Part shown: one piece after another, positions 5,096-5,776 of the stretch | Numbering within the stretch: position 1 is the first letter of the stretch | Layout of the letters: each line of letters starts with the position of its first letter | Source of the DNA: Chloroflexota bacterium | Lineage (GTDB): Bacteria > Chloroflexota > Anaerolineae > Anaerolineales > Anaerolineaceae | Reading direction: 5' to 3' | NCBI GenBank assembly: GCA_021796375.1 | Contig: JAJYJF010000165.1 | Coordinates: forward strand, 1 to 5,776 | Length of the DNA: 5,776 bases | Program-made: the position numbers and the translations under genes | The notes under the pieces: model-generated | Told to the model about the DNA's origin: nothing | What the model saw: the letters and a program-made list of their open reading frames with translations, nothing else | Database searches by the model: none

Positions 5096-5776
5096 GCGAG
5101 AAACCCAATCCACCGCCGTATACCGGCGATATTGCCCGCGCCAGCCGCGACCCGGCCCGCGAGTATACGGCCGAGAACCAGGAGATCGCCTTCACCGCGG
5201 AGCAGGACGCCATCTGGGCGGACCTGTACGCCGGGATCCACCGGCCGTATCTGCTTGAGCATCTCTGCCGCGAGTTCCACCGCGGGCTGGACCTGCTGCG
5301 GCTCGACCCGCTGCACATCCCGACCCTGGCATCTCTTAACGAGCACATCCAGCCGCGCACCGGGTGGCGGATCGAGCGCACCGTGGTGCGCTACACCCCT
5401 GCGGACGAATGGTACCAGAAGTTCGCCCGGCGGGTCTTCCTGATTACCGATTACCTGCGCGCGCGCGACCAGATGGAGTTTACCCCCGAGCCGGACATGT
5501 TCCACGACATCTTCGGCCACCTCCCCTACCTGACCCAGCCCTTCTACGCGGCCCTCGAAGAAAGGTTCGCTCCGGCCTACCTCAAGGCCACCCAGGAGGA
5601 GCGCGAGGTGATCAAGCGCCTGGCGTGGTATTCGACCGAGTTCGGCCTGGTCATCGAGGACAACCGCTTCAAGGTGTTCGGCGCGGGGACGATCTCCGGG
5701 CGCAGCGAGCTGGCCAACACGATCATGGAGTTTTACCGGCTGAGCCGGGATAACGTGATCGACTTCACCGGGGATG
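5092..5776 (+). CDS. phhA: Phenylalanine 4-monooxygenase-like aromatic amino acid hydroxylase (3' end outside window)
   Basis: This cytosolic, non-haem Fe(II) enzyme would convert L-Phe to L-Tyr with O2 and a tetrahydropterin. The first 228 codons are visible and the frame is open to the right edge. Iron ligands are clear: H138 and H143 in the FHDIFGHLPYL motif after TPEPDM, and E183 in WYSTEFGLV. The spacings His-5-His and His-40-Glu equal those I recall for human PAH (H285, H290, E330). FGAGTISGRSEL (196-207) corresponds to the conserved YGAG...S..GE region of the family. The N-terminus (YTAENQEIAFTAEQDAIW) begins close to the catalytic domain, with no ACT regulatory domain, as in bacterial enzymes of about 260-300 residues. 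Tyr or Trp hydroxylation cannot be excluded, but bacterial members usually act on Phe. The 226-bp gap upstream suggests its own transcription unit. A pterin dehydratase (phhB) partner is not visible here. Confidence 0.92.
   Translation, partial: MSEKPNPPPYTGDIARASRDPAREYTAENQEIAFTAEQDAIWADLYAGIHRPYLLEHLCREFHRGLDLLRLDPLHIPTLASLNEHIQPRTGWRIERTVVRYTPADEWYQKFARRVFLITDYLRARDQMEFTPEPDMFHDIFGHLPYLTQPFYAALEERFAPAYLKATQEEREVIKRLAWYSTEFGLVIEDNRFKVFGAGTISGRSELANTIMEFYRLSRDNVIDFTGD

Overview
The window is GC-rich with dense, same-strand coding. All supported genes read on the + strand. The GC bias, the fusion of cyclase, ATPase and TPR domains, and the gap full of short GC-rich palindromes suggest a Chloroflexota bacterium, perhaps Anaerolineae. 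That is an inference from composition and remembered family resemblance. No phylogenetic marker is present.

Layout. (1) Positions 1-242 hold the C-terminal end of a protein with a cyclic-nucleotide-binding (cNMP) fold, cut by the left edge. (2) Positions 243-793 are a gene-free, repeat-rich gap. It contains a 181-bp segment bounded by perfect 12-bp inverted repeats, an internal 20-bp palindrome, and several copies of a purine-rich 10-mer. (3) Positions 794-1147 encode a compact 117-residue stand-alone cNMP-binding protein. (4) After 58 bp, 1206-4865 encode a 1219-residue protein with two class III cyclase homology domains, a P-loop ATPase domain and a long TPR array. This is the domain order of animal soluble adenylyl cyclase (ADCY10). 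(5) Positions 4866-5091 form a gap with three hairpins, a promoter-like AT stretch and a possible 14-codon leader ORF. (6) Positions 5092-5776 hold most of a pterin-dependent aromatic amino acid hydroxylase (phhA-like), cut by the right edge.

How the genes may work together. The small cNMP protein and the large cyclase look like a sensor/producer pair: the cyclase would make cAMP and the cNMP protein would bind it. The upstream truncated gene carries a related cNMP domain, so this may be a local cyclic-nucleotide cluster. The most notable point is that the two cyclase domains are complementary. The first keeps both metal-binding aspartates but lacks the transition-state Asn/Arg. The second lacks the aspartates but keeps the purine-site Lys and the Asn/Arg pair. 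One composite active site is therefore expected, as in ADCY10. The hydroxylase is probably a separate transcription unit.
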